The notes beneath the pieces are model-generated. The model saw nothing but the letters and a program-made list of their open reading frames with translations. It had not been told where the DNA came from and did not search any database. The position numbers and the translations under genes are program-made. Below, one piece after another: positions 16,817 to 25,352 of a DNA stretch of 64,000 nucleotides. How positions within the stretch are numbered: position 1 is the first letter of the stretch; every line of letters begins with the position of its first letter. The stretch comes from Lachnospiraceae bacterium AM93-12TA. GTDB taxonomy: Bacteria; Bacillota; Clostridia; Lachnospirales; Lachnospiraceae. The stretch spans positions 42,521 through 106,520 of the forward strand of contig JAQERH010000003.1 of assembly GCA_027698105.1 (NCBI GenBank), given 5' to 3'.

Positions 16817-16872
16817 TTCTGCGCGCAGAAAAACTGTTTACCCAGTATATCATAGAAGAGCGGCTGTGTGAA
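16817..16872 (-). promoter_or_regulatory. Promoter and palindrome of the CoA-transferase gene
   Basis: On the minus strand TTCACA (16872-16867) and TATACT (16849-16844) are 17 bases apart. Just downstream lies the perfect 14-bp palindrome TTCTGCGCGCAGAA (16817-16830), placed where a repressor would block clearance. It does not match the Rex consensus. Confidence 0.65.
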
Positions 16873-16989
16873 CACTGTAAGATAGATTAAAATATGGCTT
16901 GCGAAACCGGCGGCTTCATGCGAAAATAGACGGTATAGGAAAATGACGGAAGGTCAAACCAGATATTGGATACAGAAGGGAGACGGAAA

Positions 16990-17256
16990 ATGTTCCGGCT
17001 TTGGGCTAAATTGTGGAAGGATAACAGAATGCAGAGGGACACGGTGATTGCCAATGGAGATTATTCCATGTCCAGAACAGAGATGGTATTTGATGCCCTG
17101 GAGAAGATCTGCTATGAATTTGATCTGGGCCAGCCGATCTGGCTGGATGCCAATATAGAGGACTTTAAACGCCATGACAAGACAAGGTTTTCAAGTGACA
17201 GCTTTGTGGAGTCGATTGACTTTGACTACCTGGAAATCCAGGTGATTGAGGAGTAA
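16990..17256 (+). CDS. Small conserved hypothetical protein
   Basis: The 88-residue acidic protein has no membrane segment or catalytic motif. The N-terminus is basic/aromatic (MFRLWAKLWKDNRM) and the rest is predicted mixed helix/strand, ending in DYLEIQVIEE. I do not recognise a named family. ATG 16990 is preceded by GAAGGGAGA at good spacing; an upstream ATG at 16966 lacks a site. It precedes the coiled-coil membrane protein gene at 17360, with a hairpin between them. Confidence 0.55.
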   Translation: MFRLWAKLWKDNRMQRDTVIANGDYSMSRTEMVFDALEKICYEFDLGQPIWLDANIEDFKRHDKTRFSSDSFVESIDFDYLEIQVIEE

Positions 17257-17310
17257 GACCAGGATTTGGAAGAAACAGGCTTCTGCACAGAAGAATAAAA
17301 AGAAATAGGA

Positions 17311-17349
17311 AAAAGGGAGGAGACCGTCCAAACCGGCGGCTCCTTTTGG
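17311..17349 (+). terminator. Terminator-like hairpin
   Basis: AAAAGGGAG (17311-17319) pairs with CTCCTTTT (17340-17347) with one bulged base. A short T-run follows, between the small hypothetical gene and the next gene. The T-run is inside the arm, so it could also only attenuate. Confidence 0.4.
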
Positions 17350-17359
17350 GAGGAACTAT

Positions 17360-18466
17360 ATGGCACAGGCAATTACAGATTTTAAGGGATTTTTGTCAGA
17401 TGCGAAGCAGATTGCGCTGGAGCTTTCTGATTTAGAGCGGTCTGAGGCACAGGCAAAGCAGGAGGAGGAAAGACTCCTAAAGGCCCTTGAATCAGAGAAA
17501 AAGGCAGTGGCGGACAATATCAGCCTCACTGTAAGGCGGAGACGGGAAGAGATCAATAAAAGCTATGACAGCGAAATTGCCAATGCCCAGGACAGGCTTA
17601 AAAAGACAAGAACCCGACGGGAAAAGGCAAAAAATCAGGGAATTAAGGAGCGGATCAAGGAGGAGACATCAGAACTTTACCTACACAACAGAGAGCTGAC
17701 AGTCAGGATGAAGACCCTGTTTCAGAAGGAACACGTTCCGTCCTTCTGCCAGAGCGGCTTCTACTATGCACTCTATTTTACCAGAGGATTTAAGGAGGCC
17801 ATGCTGCTTTTTGTTTCTCTGATTGTGTGTTTTCTTGCCGTTCCATGCGGAATCTACTCACTGCTTCCAGTGCAGAAAACCCTGTATCTGATTCTCATTT
17901 ATTTTGCCTGTGTGATCGTGTTCGGAGGACTTTATACGATTGTGGGAAATATGACCAGAGGGCGTCACCAGCAGGCCCTGAGGGAGGGACGGCAGATCCG
18001 AAATGTCATTCTCTCCAACAACAGGAAAATCCGCATTATTACCTCCTCTGTAAAGAGGGATAAGAATGAATCCCTTTACAATCTGGAGCGGTTTGACGAC
18101 GAGATTTCCCAGCTGGAACAGGATATGGACGATATGCTGAAAAAGAAGAAGGATGCTTTAAACTCGTTTGAAAATGTGACGAGGATGATTATTTCAGACG
18201 AAATTACGGAAAACAGCCGGGAAAAGCTGGAGCGCATGGAGGAGCAGTATGAAGATGCAGCAGGACAGCTGAAATACGTCAGAACCATTCTCCAGGAGAA
18301 GAGAATGTATATGACAAATACCTATGAAGCCTATCTGGGACGGGAATTTTTAAATGCAGAAAAAATCGACGGACTGAAGAGCCTGATTGAATCAGGGGAG
18401 GCCTCCAATATAAGCGAGGCAATCGATCTTTATAAAAACGGGGAAGGCCCTGCCGTCAGAAAATAA
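17360..18466 (+). CDS. Coiled-coil protein with two membrane segments, hypothetical
   Basis: The 368-residue protein has a long N-terminal coiled coil (about 15-115, rich in Glu, Lys, Arg), then two hydrophobic segments at about 150-171 and 176-196 (MLLFVSLIVCFLAVPCGIYSLL and LYLILIYFACVIVFGGLY). A second coiled coil covers about 210-320. Both coiled coils lie on the same side of the membrane as a hairpin. I know no named family. ATG 17360 has a GGGAGGAA site. A scaffolding role at the membrane is plausible but not supported by motif. A terminator follows. Confidence 0.6.
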   Translation: MAQAITDFKGFLSDAKQIALELSDLERSEAQAKQEEERLLKALESEKKAVADNISLTVRRRREEINKSYDSEIANAQDRLKKTRTRREKAKNQGIKERIKEETSELYLHNRELTVRMKTLFQKEHVPSFCQSGFYYALYFTRGFKEAMLLFVSLIVCFLAVPCGIYSLLPVQKTLYLILIYFACVIVFGGLYTIVGNMTRGRHQQALREGRQIRNVILSNNRKIRIITSSVKRDKNESLYNLERFDDEISQLEQDMDDMLKKKKDALNSFENVTRMIISDEITENSREKLERMEEQYEDAAGQLKYVRTILQEKRMYMTNTYEAYLGREFLNAEKIDGLKSLIESGEASNISEAIDLYKNGEGPAVRK

Positions 18467-18479
18467 AGAGTCAGAGAAG

Positions 18480-18509
18480 AGGAGAAGCCGTAAGGAACTT
18501 CTCCTTTTC
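18480..18509 (+). terminator. Intrinsic terminator
   Basis: AGGAGAAG and CTTCTCCT pair around a 10-base loop, followed by TTTTCT, directly after the coiled-coil protein gene. Confidence 0.7.
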
Positions 18510-18523
18510 TGATCTGCCTGTCC

Positions 18524-18553
18524 GCATATTTTTGGCACATTCTGCCTATAATA
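18524..18553 (+). promoter_or_regulatory. Possible sporulation (sigma-F/G-type) promoter of yyaC
   Basis: GCATA (18524-18528) and GCCTATAATA (18544-18553) with a 15-base spacer fit the general form of forespore-sigma promoters (about GYATA, then GGnnAnAnTR). There is one mismatch at the second G. TATAAT inside it could also serve sigma-A, but no -35 TTGACA is present at 17 bases. The gene below encodes a spore protein, which supports the reading. Confidence 0.45.
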
Positions 18554-18608
18554 GAAATGGAAATGAGTAATGGGAAATAAATGAAAGAAAATGACAGGCG
18601 GTTAAAGA

Positions 18609-19208
18609 ATGAAGATGTTAGAGTGGATGTCAGCAAAGGACAGCCGGAATATTTACTATTTTAATTCAGACAGGAACTTTAAGGCGGAGGCCTTTGCCGG
18701 CCGTCTGCACCAGATGATCGAGGAAGAAAAAGCGCGGCAGGGAAAAAAGGGAGTAGTGTTTCTCTGTATTGGGACGGATCGCTCTACCGGCGACAGTCTG
18801 GGGCCGCTGATTGGATATAAGCTTCGTGATATGAAGACTTCCAGTGCGGCGGTGTTTGGGACATTAGAACGTCCGGTTCACGCCATGAATTTAGAAGAAT
18901 ACGCAAGAGTGATCAAAAACTGTTATCATGACTGCCTTGTAGTGGCAGTGGACGCCTCTGTGGGAAACAGGGAGCACGTGGGATATCTGACTCTGGGGAA
19001 GGGGGCTTTGAGGCCAGGCTTAGGAGTCAGCAAAGAGCTGGGAGCGGTAGGAGATATTTTTATTACAGGAATTGTGGGGGGATGCAGCAGCTATGATCCC
19101 CTGATGCTCCAGAGCGTCCGCCTGTCTGTAGTCATGAGAATGGCGGACTGCATCAGCAAAAGCATAAGAATTGTCGAAAAATTTTGGGATAATCCAGCGT
19201 TGATTTGA
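18609..19208 (+). CDS. yyaC: YyaC, spore protease-related protein
   Basis: YyaC resembles the germination protease fold and is conserved in spore formers. Diagnostic blocks here are FLCIGTDRSTGDSLGPLIG (about residues 57-75), VVAVDASVG, and GVSKELGAVGDIFITGIVGG near the C-terminus. The 199-residue length is usual. The assignment as a spore-associated peptidase-fold protein is solid; the substrate is uncertain. ATG 18609 follows AGGCGGTTAAAGA. It precedes the LysM/JAB-like gene, so both may act in spore or envelope biology. Confidence 0.85.
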   Translation: MKMLEWMSAKDSRNIYYFNSDRNFKAEAFAGRLHQMIEEEKARQGKKGVVFLCIGTDRSTGDSLGPLIGYKLRDMKTSSAAVFGTLERPVHAMNLEEYARVIKNCYHDCLVVAVDASVGNREHVGYLTLGKGALRPGLGVSKELGAVGDIFITGIVGGCSSYDPLMLQSVRLSVVMRMADCISKSIRIVEKFWDNPALI

Positions 19209-19234
19209 CAAGTTTTTTACAGGCTCTGTGATAT
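19205..19234 (+). promoter_or_regulatory. Sigma-A-like promoter of the LysM gene
   Basis: TTGACA (19205-19210), a perfect -35, and TGATAT (19229-19234), 18 bases apart, overlap the end of yyaC. They lie 112 bases before the next start. Confidence 0.55.
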
Positions 19235-19345
19235 GATTGCCCGGATGGAAACTGGCGGCGTCCTGGAAATAACGGGACTGCCGCAGAAATCTGCCGCGGC
19301 CGGACAGGCCTTCGCGGCGTGAAACAGATAAGCGGGGTGAACCAA

Positions 19346-20710
19346 ATGGGAGATTTATACGAGCCATTATCGAAGCTGCCGAAGAATATCAGGCAGATAG
19401 GAGACAGAGATGATACAGTAAGGCTGTACATAGAAGACTACGTGAGCACCTATTTAAAACGTCTTTTTCCTTCCGGCGGGCAGGATTTAAGAGCAGGACT
19501 TCTCCTGGGAACGGAGCGGATCGAGGAGGGAGTCCCCTTTATTTTTATTGACGGGGCTTTGGAAATGGAGGATGTGACAGCTGAGGGAGAAAAGGTAGAG
19601 TTTACAGAGGCCGCATGGAAAAAAGCCTATCAGAGCATGGAGGAGTCATTCCCCAGACGGACAGTGCAGGGATGGTTCCTGTGCGGAGCGCCTGGCTGTA
19701 CCCTGAGTCCTCTAAACTACTGGAAGCAGCACGGACAGTATTTCAGCGAAAAGAATCAGCTGATGTACTTAAACAGCGGACTGGAAGGAGATGAATCGAT
19801 TTATATTACCTCAGACGATGGATTTTACCGTTTGAAGGGCTACAGCATTTATTATGACAAGAATCAGATGATGCAGGACTATATGATCTGCCGGAAAGAT
19901 GTAAAACGTGTGGAATCCGGGGCTGGAGATCGGGTCATCCGGGATTTCAGAGAACGGATGGAGGACAGAAAGAAAGAGGCAGTCAGTCAGCGGCATACAG
20001 TCAGAAACCTGGGGATTTTGTGCAGTACCATGTCCATGGTGATTCTGGCAGGAGGCGTAGCCATGATGAATAATTATCAAAAAATGCAGGAGATGGAGAC
20101 TGTGCTGGTTTCTGTACTTCCGGAGGGAGCCAGACCCTGGGAGCCGGATAGAGAAGAGCGGGAAGAGAGCGTTCCTGTTGTGGTAGAGGAGATCAAGGGG
20201 AGGATTTATCCCAAAACAGAGGAGGAATCCAGCCATCTGGTAGGAAGCAGCGCAGGGGGAGAGAAGGGGGAAGAGATCATCAAAATGGAACCGGCCCCGG
20301 AGGAGTCATCTGCGGAAGCGGCAGATACGCTGAAGCAGCAGGAGCCGGAGCAGCAGGAAGCAGCTCAGCAAAAGCCAGAGGTGTCAGAGTCTGGAAGCCA
20401 GGAGCCTGAAACTTCAGAGACACAGGCGCAGGAAATCGAAAGCCAGGCATCAGAAGAACAGTCCCTTCAGGAAACAGAGGAGGCCGCAGCTCCTGTCACA
20501 GATAAAAAGCCAGGCGGCATCTATGCAGTGGGTGAGGGTGAAACTTTGTATGGAATCTGCTTTAAGCTCTATGGAAATGTCAATCATGTGAAAGATATCT
20601 GTGCGCTCAACGGGATGAAGGATATGAACCATGTGACGGCTGGTCAGAGGCTGATTCTTCCGGCAGACGTCCCCATAGCAGAAGAAATGAAGGATCTGGT
20701 GGAGGAATAG
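19346..20710 (+). CDS. LysM protein with a JAB/MPN-like N-terminal domain
   Basis: The N-terminal about 170 residues have the look of a JAB/MPN fold: AGLLLGTERIEEGVPFIFID (strand-turn-strand), then VQGWFLCGAPGCTLSP where active enzymes have GWYHTHP. The histidines and acidic residue that bind zinc are replaced, so it is probably inactive. A basic stretch and one membrane helix follow (about 215-236, NLGILCSTMSMVILAGGVAMM), then a Glu/Gln/Ser-rich low-complexity linker, then a C-terminal LysM domain (YAVGEGETLYGICFKLYGN to AGQRLILP). The LysM side is likely outside the membrane, binding peptidoglycan. ATG 19346 has a GGGGTGA site. Confidence 0.7.
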   Translation: MGDLYEPLSKLPKNIRQIGDRDDTVRLYIEDYVSTYLKRLFPSGGQDLRAGLLLGTERIEEGVPFIFIDGALEMEDVTAEGEKVEFTEAAWKKAYQSMEESFPRRTVQGWFLCGAPGCTLSPLNYWKQHGQYFSEKNQLMYLNSGLEGDESIYITSDDGFYRLKGYSIYYDKNQMMQDYMICRKDVKRVESGAGDRVIRDFRERMEDRKKEAVSQRHTVRNLGILCSTMSMVILAGGVAMMNNYQKMQEMETVLVSVLPEGARPWEPDREEREESVPVVVEEIKGRIYPKTEEESSHLVGSSAGGEKGEEIIKMEPAPEESSAEAADTLKQQEPEQQEAAQQKPEVSESGSQEPETSETQAQEIESQASEEQSLQETEEAAAPVTDKKPGGIYAVGEGETLYGICFKLYGNVNHVKDICALNGMKDMNHVTAGQRLILPADVPIAEEMKDLVEE

Positions 20711-20802
20711 CGTTTGTTGTGCTGACGCTAAAAAATTTAGTGATATCTCCTGCATTCTGTTGTATAATCGGAGATAGGATTGACAGAATGGGAGATATAC
20801 AG

Positions 20803-22077
20803 ATGAGTAACATGGACTCTATGGACAGAGAGCAGAAAAAGAAACGGCTGCGCCAGAGAATGATCAGTTCCCCAGGAGGGCAGAACCGCGGAGGAGGCCG
20901 CGGACTGGAAGAGGAGGAGATCGTCAGAAAGGCAGAGGCCTATACCAGAAAAAAGCGGTTCAGGATCTTTATTCTGATAGCAGCGCTGATCCTGACGGCG
21001 GCTGCAGTGCTTTACTATTCTCTTTATGTGCGCCGGTATGAAGATTACAGGACAGCCTGGGAAAAGCAGATTCCAGCCAGTGAGAACGGCTTTGCCGGAT
21101 ATGAGCCATTTGGAAGCAATGTATTAAAATACACGAAGGACGGAGCTTCCTACATCAACAGCAGGGGAAAGATCGTCTGGTCGATCAGTTACCAGATGAA
21201 GTCTCCAGTCTGCTATGTGAACGGCTCCTATGCCGTCATTGCGGACAGGCAGGGGAATTCTCTTTATATATGCAATCAGGAAGGGCAAAGAGGACAGGCA
21301 GAGACTACTCTGCCAATTCTGAGAGCCTCCATTTCAGCCCACGGCGTAACGGCAGTGCTGTTAGAAGACAGCACTGCCTCCTATATTTCCTTTTTTAAGG
21401 AGGACGGAAGCGAGTTAGACTGGCTCATTAAAACAGTCATGTCAAAGAGCGGATATCTTCTGGATGTCTCTCTGTCTCCGGAAGGTACGCAGGTCATGGT
21501 GTCTAATGTATACCTGCAGGACGGAATCATGGGAAACAGAGTAGCGTTTTATAATTTTTCCGAATATGGAAAGAGCTATCCGGACCGTCTGGTAGGCGGC
21601 TTTGAGGAGATGAAGGACAGTGTGATTCCAAGAGTCCGTTTCTTAGATGAGGACCATGCCTGCGCCTTTGGAAATGGACAGCTTGGTTTCTTTTCCCTGG
21701 AAAACCAGACCTCTCCCGCCCTTTCCGCTCATATCAAGCTGGAGGAAGAGCTGAAAAGTGTCTGTTATTCTGATCAATATGTGGGCGTGATAGTAGAAAA
21801 TCCAGAAGGAGAGGCTGATTACAGGCTGGACGTCTACAGCGCAGGCGGAAAGCTGAAGTTCAGCAAACCAGTAAGCTTCCAGTATAAGGAGATAGATATT
21901 GACGGGGATATGGTAATTCTGTATAATGAGAATTCGTGTGAGATCTATAATATGTCTGGAAAATGCAGGTTTTCCGGCTCATTTGATTTCACATTTTCCG
22001 CTGTGCGGGCGGGAAAAATGGAGAACGAGCTTATTTTCACCGGAGGGGACACTGTCAGAAGCATCCGGCTGAAATAA
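20803..22077 (+). CDS. DUF5711 family membrane-anchored protein
   Basis: The 424-residue protein has a basic, Gly-rich cytoplasmic start, one membrane helix (IFILIAALILTAAAVLYYSLY), and a large extracytoplasmic domain of repeated strands. It looks like a beta-propeller (VWSISY, VTAVLLEDS, LDVSLSPEGTQVMVSN, VRFLDEDHACAFGNG). This matches DUF5711, whose function is unknown. ATG 20803 is preceded by GGGAGATATACAG; ATG 20788 is a near alternative. TATAAT near 20762 suggests its own promoter. It lies 44 bases before tkt without obvious terminator. Confidence 0.7.
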   Translation: MSNMDSMDREQKKKRLRQRMISSPGGQNRGGGRGLEEEEIVRKAEAYTRKKRFRIFILIAALILTAAAVLYYSLYVRRYEDYRTAWEKQIPASENGFAGYEPFGSNVLKYTKDGASYINSRGKIVWSISYQMKSPVCYVNGSYAVIADRQGNSLYICNQEGQRGQAETTLPILRASISAHGVTAVLLEDSTASYISFFKEDGSELDWLIKTVMSKSGYLLDVSLSPEGTQVMVSNVYLQDGIMGNRVAFYNFSEYGKSYPDRLVGGFEEMKDSVIPRVRFLDEDHACAFGNGQLGFFSLENQTSPALSAHIKLEEELKSVCYSDQYVGVIVENPEGEADYRLDVYSAGGKLKFSKPVSFQYKEIDIDGDMVILYNENSCEIYNMSGKCRFSGSFDFTFSAVRAGKMENELIFTGGDTVRSIRLK

Positions 22078-22121
22078 ACAATATACCTAAAAACCAAATT
22101 AATTTTCAGGAGGTTATACAA

Positions 22122-24101
22122 ATGAATCAGATTGATACTCTCTCTATCAACGCTGTCAGAGTTTTAGCTGCCGATGCGATTCAGAAGGCAAATTCCGGCC
22201 ATCCGGGTCTTCCGCTGGGCTGCGCGCCGATTGGCTATGAGCTTTGGGCGCATCATTTAAACTACAATCCGTCCAATCCGGACTGGGCCAACAGAGACCG
22301 CTTTATTCTGTCCGGCGGCCATGGTTCCATGCTTCTCTATTCCCTTCTTCACCTGTTTAAGGTAGGAGATCTGACAAAGGAGGATCTGATGAACTTCCGC
22401 CAGGTAGGTTCTAAGACTCCTGGCCATCCGGAGTACGGCCACACTGTAGGCGTGGAGGCCACCACAGGACCTCTGGGCGCAGGAATGGGTATGGCAGTAG
22501 GTATGGCTATGGCAGAGGCACACCTGGCCAGTGTATTCAACAAAGAAGAATATCCGGTGGTAGATCATTATACTTACGTACTGGGCGGAGACGGCTGCAT
22601 GATGGAAGGAATTTCCTCTGAGGCTTTCTCACTGGCAGGAACTCTGGGACTTTCCAAGCTCATTGTACTCTACGATTCCAACCGCATTTCCATTGAGGGA
22701 AGCACAGATATTGCGTTCCGCGAGAATGTGGAGGAGCGTATGCGCGCCTTTGGATTCCAGACGATTACAGTGGAGGACGGCAATAACATTGATTCTATCG
22801 CTATGGCTATCGAGGCTGCCAAGCAGGATACAGAGCGTCCTTCCTTCATTACCATTAAGACAGAGATCGGCTATGGATGTCCGGCTAAACAGGGCAAGGC
22901 AAGCGCCCACGGCGAACCTCTGGGAGAGGAGAATGTGAAGGCTCTCAGAGAGACCTTAAACTGGCCTTACGAGGAGCCGTTCTTCGTACCGGAGGAGGTT
23001 TACAGACATTTCGATGAGCTGTCTAATGAGAAGGCAGAGGCAGAGGCTGCATGGAACGTGATGTTTGCCGCTTACTGCGAGGAATATCCGGAGATGGAGA
23101 AGCTGTGGAACCAGTATCACAATGGAACAGCTGAGGATCTGTTAAGCGATGATTCCTACTGGGCAGCACAGGAGAAGGCAGAGGCTACCCGTTCCCTTTC
23201 CGGAAAGATCATCAATGTATTAAAGGATAAGCTTCCAAACCTGATCGGAGGAAGCGCGGATCTGGCTCCTTCCAACAAGACCTACATGAATGGCGAGGGA
23301 GACTTCTCTAAAGAGGACAGAAGCGGAAGAAATCTTCACTTCGGCGTAAGAGAGCTGGCTATGGCTGCTATTGGTAACGGTATGGCTCTTCACGGCGGAT
23401 TAAAGCCATATGTGTCTACCTTCTTCGTATTCAGCGATTATGTAAAGCCTATGGCCCGTCTGTCTGCACTGATGGGAACTCCGCTTACCTATGTGTTCAC
23501 TCACGACAGTATCGGAGTAGGCGAGGACGGCCCGACTCACGAGCCGATTGAGCAGCTGGCAGCTCTTCGGGCAATGCCGAACTTCCATGTGTTCCGTCCA
23601 TGCGACGCCACAGAGACACAGGCCGCATGGTACAGCGCTGTTACATCTAAGAGCACTCCGACAGCCTTAGTTCTTTCCAGACAGAATCTGGAGCCGATGA
23701 ATGGCAGCAGCAAGGAGGCATTAAAGGGCGGTTACGTGCTGGAGGACTGTGAGGGAACTCCGGATGTCATCCTGATTGCCACAGGTTCTGAGGTAGGACT
23801 GGCAGTGAAGGCAAAGGCAGAGCTTGAGAAGGACGGAATGAAGATCCGCGTGGTGTCCATGCCTTGTATGGATCTCTTTGAGGAGCAGAGCTCCGAGTAC
23901 AGAGAGTCTGTACTTCCGAAGGCAGTGAGAAAGAGAGTGGCTGTGGAGGCCCTTGGAAGCTTCGGATGGGAGAAATATACAGGACTCGACGGAGCCATTG
24001 TCTCCATGAAGGGCTTCGGAGCCAGCGGTCCGGCAGCAGAACTGTTCGAGAAGTTTGGATTTACTGTTGAGAACGTGGTCAATACAGTGAAGAGCCTGTA
24101 A
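22122..24101 (+). CDS. tkt: Transketolase
   Basis: The thiamine-diphosphate enzyme moves two-carbon ketol units between sugar phosphates in the non-oxidative pentose phosphate pathway. The N-terminal GHPGLPLGCAP region and the cofactor motif GDGCMMEGISSEAFSLAG are intact, as are the central YDSNRISIEG, FTHDSIGVGEDGPTHEP and the C-terminal ATGSEVGLA blocks. The 659-residue full-length form is normal. ATG 22122 has an AGGAGG site. A strong terminator follows. Codon usage is strongly biased, as for a highly expressed gene. Confidence 0.96.
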   Translation: MNQIDTLSINAVRVLAADAIQKANSGHPGLPLGCAPIGYELWAHHLNYNPSNPDWANRDRFILSGGHGSMLLYSLLHLFKVGDLTKEDLMNFRQVGSKTPGHPEYGHTVGVEATTGPLGAGMGMAVGMAMAEAHLASVFNKEEYPVVDHYTYVLGGDGCMMEGISSEAFSLAGTLGLSKLIVLYDSNRISIEGSTDIAFRENVEERMRAFGFQTITVEDGNNIDSIAMAIEAAKQDTERPSFITIKTEIGYGCPAKQGKASAHGEPLGEENVKALRETLNWPYEEPFFVPEEVYRHFDELSNEKAEAEAAWNVMFAAYCEEYPEMEKLWNQYHNGTAEDLLSDDSYWAAQEKAEATRSLSGKIINVLKDKLPNLIGGSADLAPSNKTYMNGEGDFSKEDRSGRNLHFGVRELAMAAIGNGMALHGGLKPYVSTFFVFSDYVKPMARLSALMGTPLTYVFTHDSIGVGEDGPTHEPIEQLAALRAMPNFHVFRPCDATETQAAWYSAVTSKSTPTALVLSRQNLEPMNGSSKEALKGGYVLEDCEGTPDVILIATGSEVGLAVKAKAELEKDGMKIRVVSMPCMDLFEEQSSEYRESVLPKAVRKRVAVEALGSFGWEKYTGLDGAIVSMKGFGASGPAAELFEKFGFTVENVVNTVKSL

Positions 24102-24172
24102 GGAGACTGCAGAGTCAGCAGGTATGAACATTGTGATGCTCAGATAGTCAGATAAAATAAAAAAGAAATAGA

Positions 24173-24224
24173 GAAAAGGGCGTTTTCCGGCTTCGGTTTG
24201 AGAGGCTGGGGAACGTCCTTTTTC
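24173..24224 (+). terminator. Terminator of tkt
   Basis: AAAAGGGCGTTTTCC pairs with GGAACGTCCTTTTT around an inner GGCTTCGG..GGCT segment. A T-run follows at the end. Confidence 0.8.
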
Positions 24225-24244
24225 TTTACTTAAATATAGAGGTC

Positions 24245-25183
24245 TTAATCATATATCTGCCGCGCTTCACGTTCCAGTCCCAGATAAGTCTGTCGGAGCA
24301 CTTCTCCTAAAGCCGCTGCTGCTTTGGAACGGTAGCCTCCAGAAGGATAAATGAGAGCCAGATCTAAAAATACGCCTTTTCTGCCGATTTTCAGATACTG
24401 TGCCGGTTCATGAGCCGGAATACAGGAGCGGTAAGTGGCGGCCAGTCCCAGCCCTGCTCTGGCCATAGCGGCAGCCATGGGAGCGGAAACCTGGGAGCTA
24501 GCTGCCGCTGGCTCCACACCGGCCTTTAAAAGCTCCCTGCGAAGCATTGTTCCAAGGACCGTACCAGGAGAACCGAGAATATAGGTGAACTCTTTCGTAT
24601 CTTTCAGATCGATCCAGTACTCACCTGATTTTTCGCTGCATGGATGAGCGAAAGCCATGACAGGATGGCTGACAGATGCGGCCAGAACGATTTCATCCTT
24701 CATCAGAAAATCGCAGCTGTGCCTGATTTTTTCCGATGGGGCAGCAATCAGGGCGATATCTAAAAGGCCTTTTAAAATCCGATCCTCCAGATCCCAGCTG
24801 TCCAGCTCTGTGATTTCCACCTGAATCTGCGGATAGGAGGCATGAAACTGTTTCAGAGCAGGCGGAAGCAGATATGTTCCGCGGAAGGAGCTGATGCCAA
24901 ACTCCACCCGGCCTCCGTTAAGTCCTTCAATATCCCAGACCTCACTCTGAGCCAGACGGTAGTGGTTTAAAATCTGTCTGGCGTGAGAGATAAACACGCT
25001 TCCCGATGGAGTGGGGCGCACACCGCGGGAGGTGCGTACAAAAATAGGCGTTCCCAGCTCAGCTTCGTATACAGAAAGTGCCTGGCTGAGGCTGGACTGG
25101 GCCATAAACAGCTTTTCAGCGGCAGCAGAGATGCTGCCCTCATCTGCAATAGCCACAATATAGTTCAATTCTTTCATATCCAT
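24245..25183 (-). CDS. LysR-type transcriptional regulator
   Basis: The N-terminal winged helix is complete (MKELNYIVAIADEGSISAAAEKLFMAQSS, then a VFISHARQIL linker). A LysR substrate domain covers about residues 90-300. ATG 25183 has an AGGAGGAGAAGG site. It is transcribed divergently from the DUF6282/MatC/dehydrogenase genes, and a perfect LysR-type box lies between them, so it most likely regulates that operon. The effector is probably its substrate, a hydroxy- or tricarboxylate, which is inference. Length 312 is typical. Confidence 0.85.
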   Translation of the reverse strand: MDMKELNYIVAIADEGSISAAAEKLFMAQSSLSQALSVYEAELGTPIFVRTSRGVRPTPSGSVFISHARQILNHYRLAQSEVWDIEGLNGGRVEFGISSFRGTYLLPPALKQFHASYPQIQVEITELDSWDLEDRILKGLLDIALIAAPSEKIRHSCDFLMKDEIVLAASVSHPVMAFAHPCSEKSGEYWIDLKDTKEFTYILGSPGTVLGTMLRRELLKAGVEPAAASSQVSAPMAAAMARAGLGLAATYRSCIPAHEPAQYLKIGRKGVFLDLALIYPSGGYRSKAAAALGEVLRQTYLGLEREARQIYD

Positions 25184-25208
25184 AAATCAGCCTTCTCCTC
25201 CTTTTCAT

Positions 25209-25275
25209 ATCGGTTTTTCCGATGGATTCTATTAAAAAATCTGTATTTCTCCGATGATATAAATCAGTGTATAAT
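25209..25275 (+). promoter_or_regulatory. LysR box and promoter of the dicarboxylate operon
   Basis: ATCGG-TTTTT-CCGAT (25209-25223) is a perfect T-N11-A type palindrome. TATAAT at 25270-25275 lies 78 bases before the DUF6282 start and lacks a good -35, as expected for an activator-dependent promoter. Confidence 0.65.
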
Positions 25276-25352
25276 AAAAAACATCTAAAAGCAATCCGGA
25301 TTTGAAGATAAAATTATACAATGTGCATTACAGCGTAATGGAGGGAGAAAAG

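Noticed and set aside
16817..16830. Rex operator at the CoA-transferase promoter
   Set aside because: TTCTGCGCGCAGAA does not match the TTGTTAA-N4-TTAACAA consensus; kept only as an unassigned palindrome.
18532..18546. TGGCACATTCTGCC resembling a sigma-54 promoter before yyaC
   Set aside because: The GG and GC doublets are 8 bases apart instead of 10, so it does not fit a -24/-12 promoter.
22257..22938. Several ORFs of 60-100 codons overlapping tkt on both strands
   Set aside because: They are shadows of the strongly codon-biased transketolase gene.
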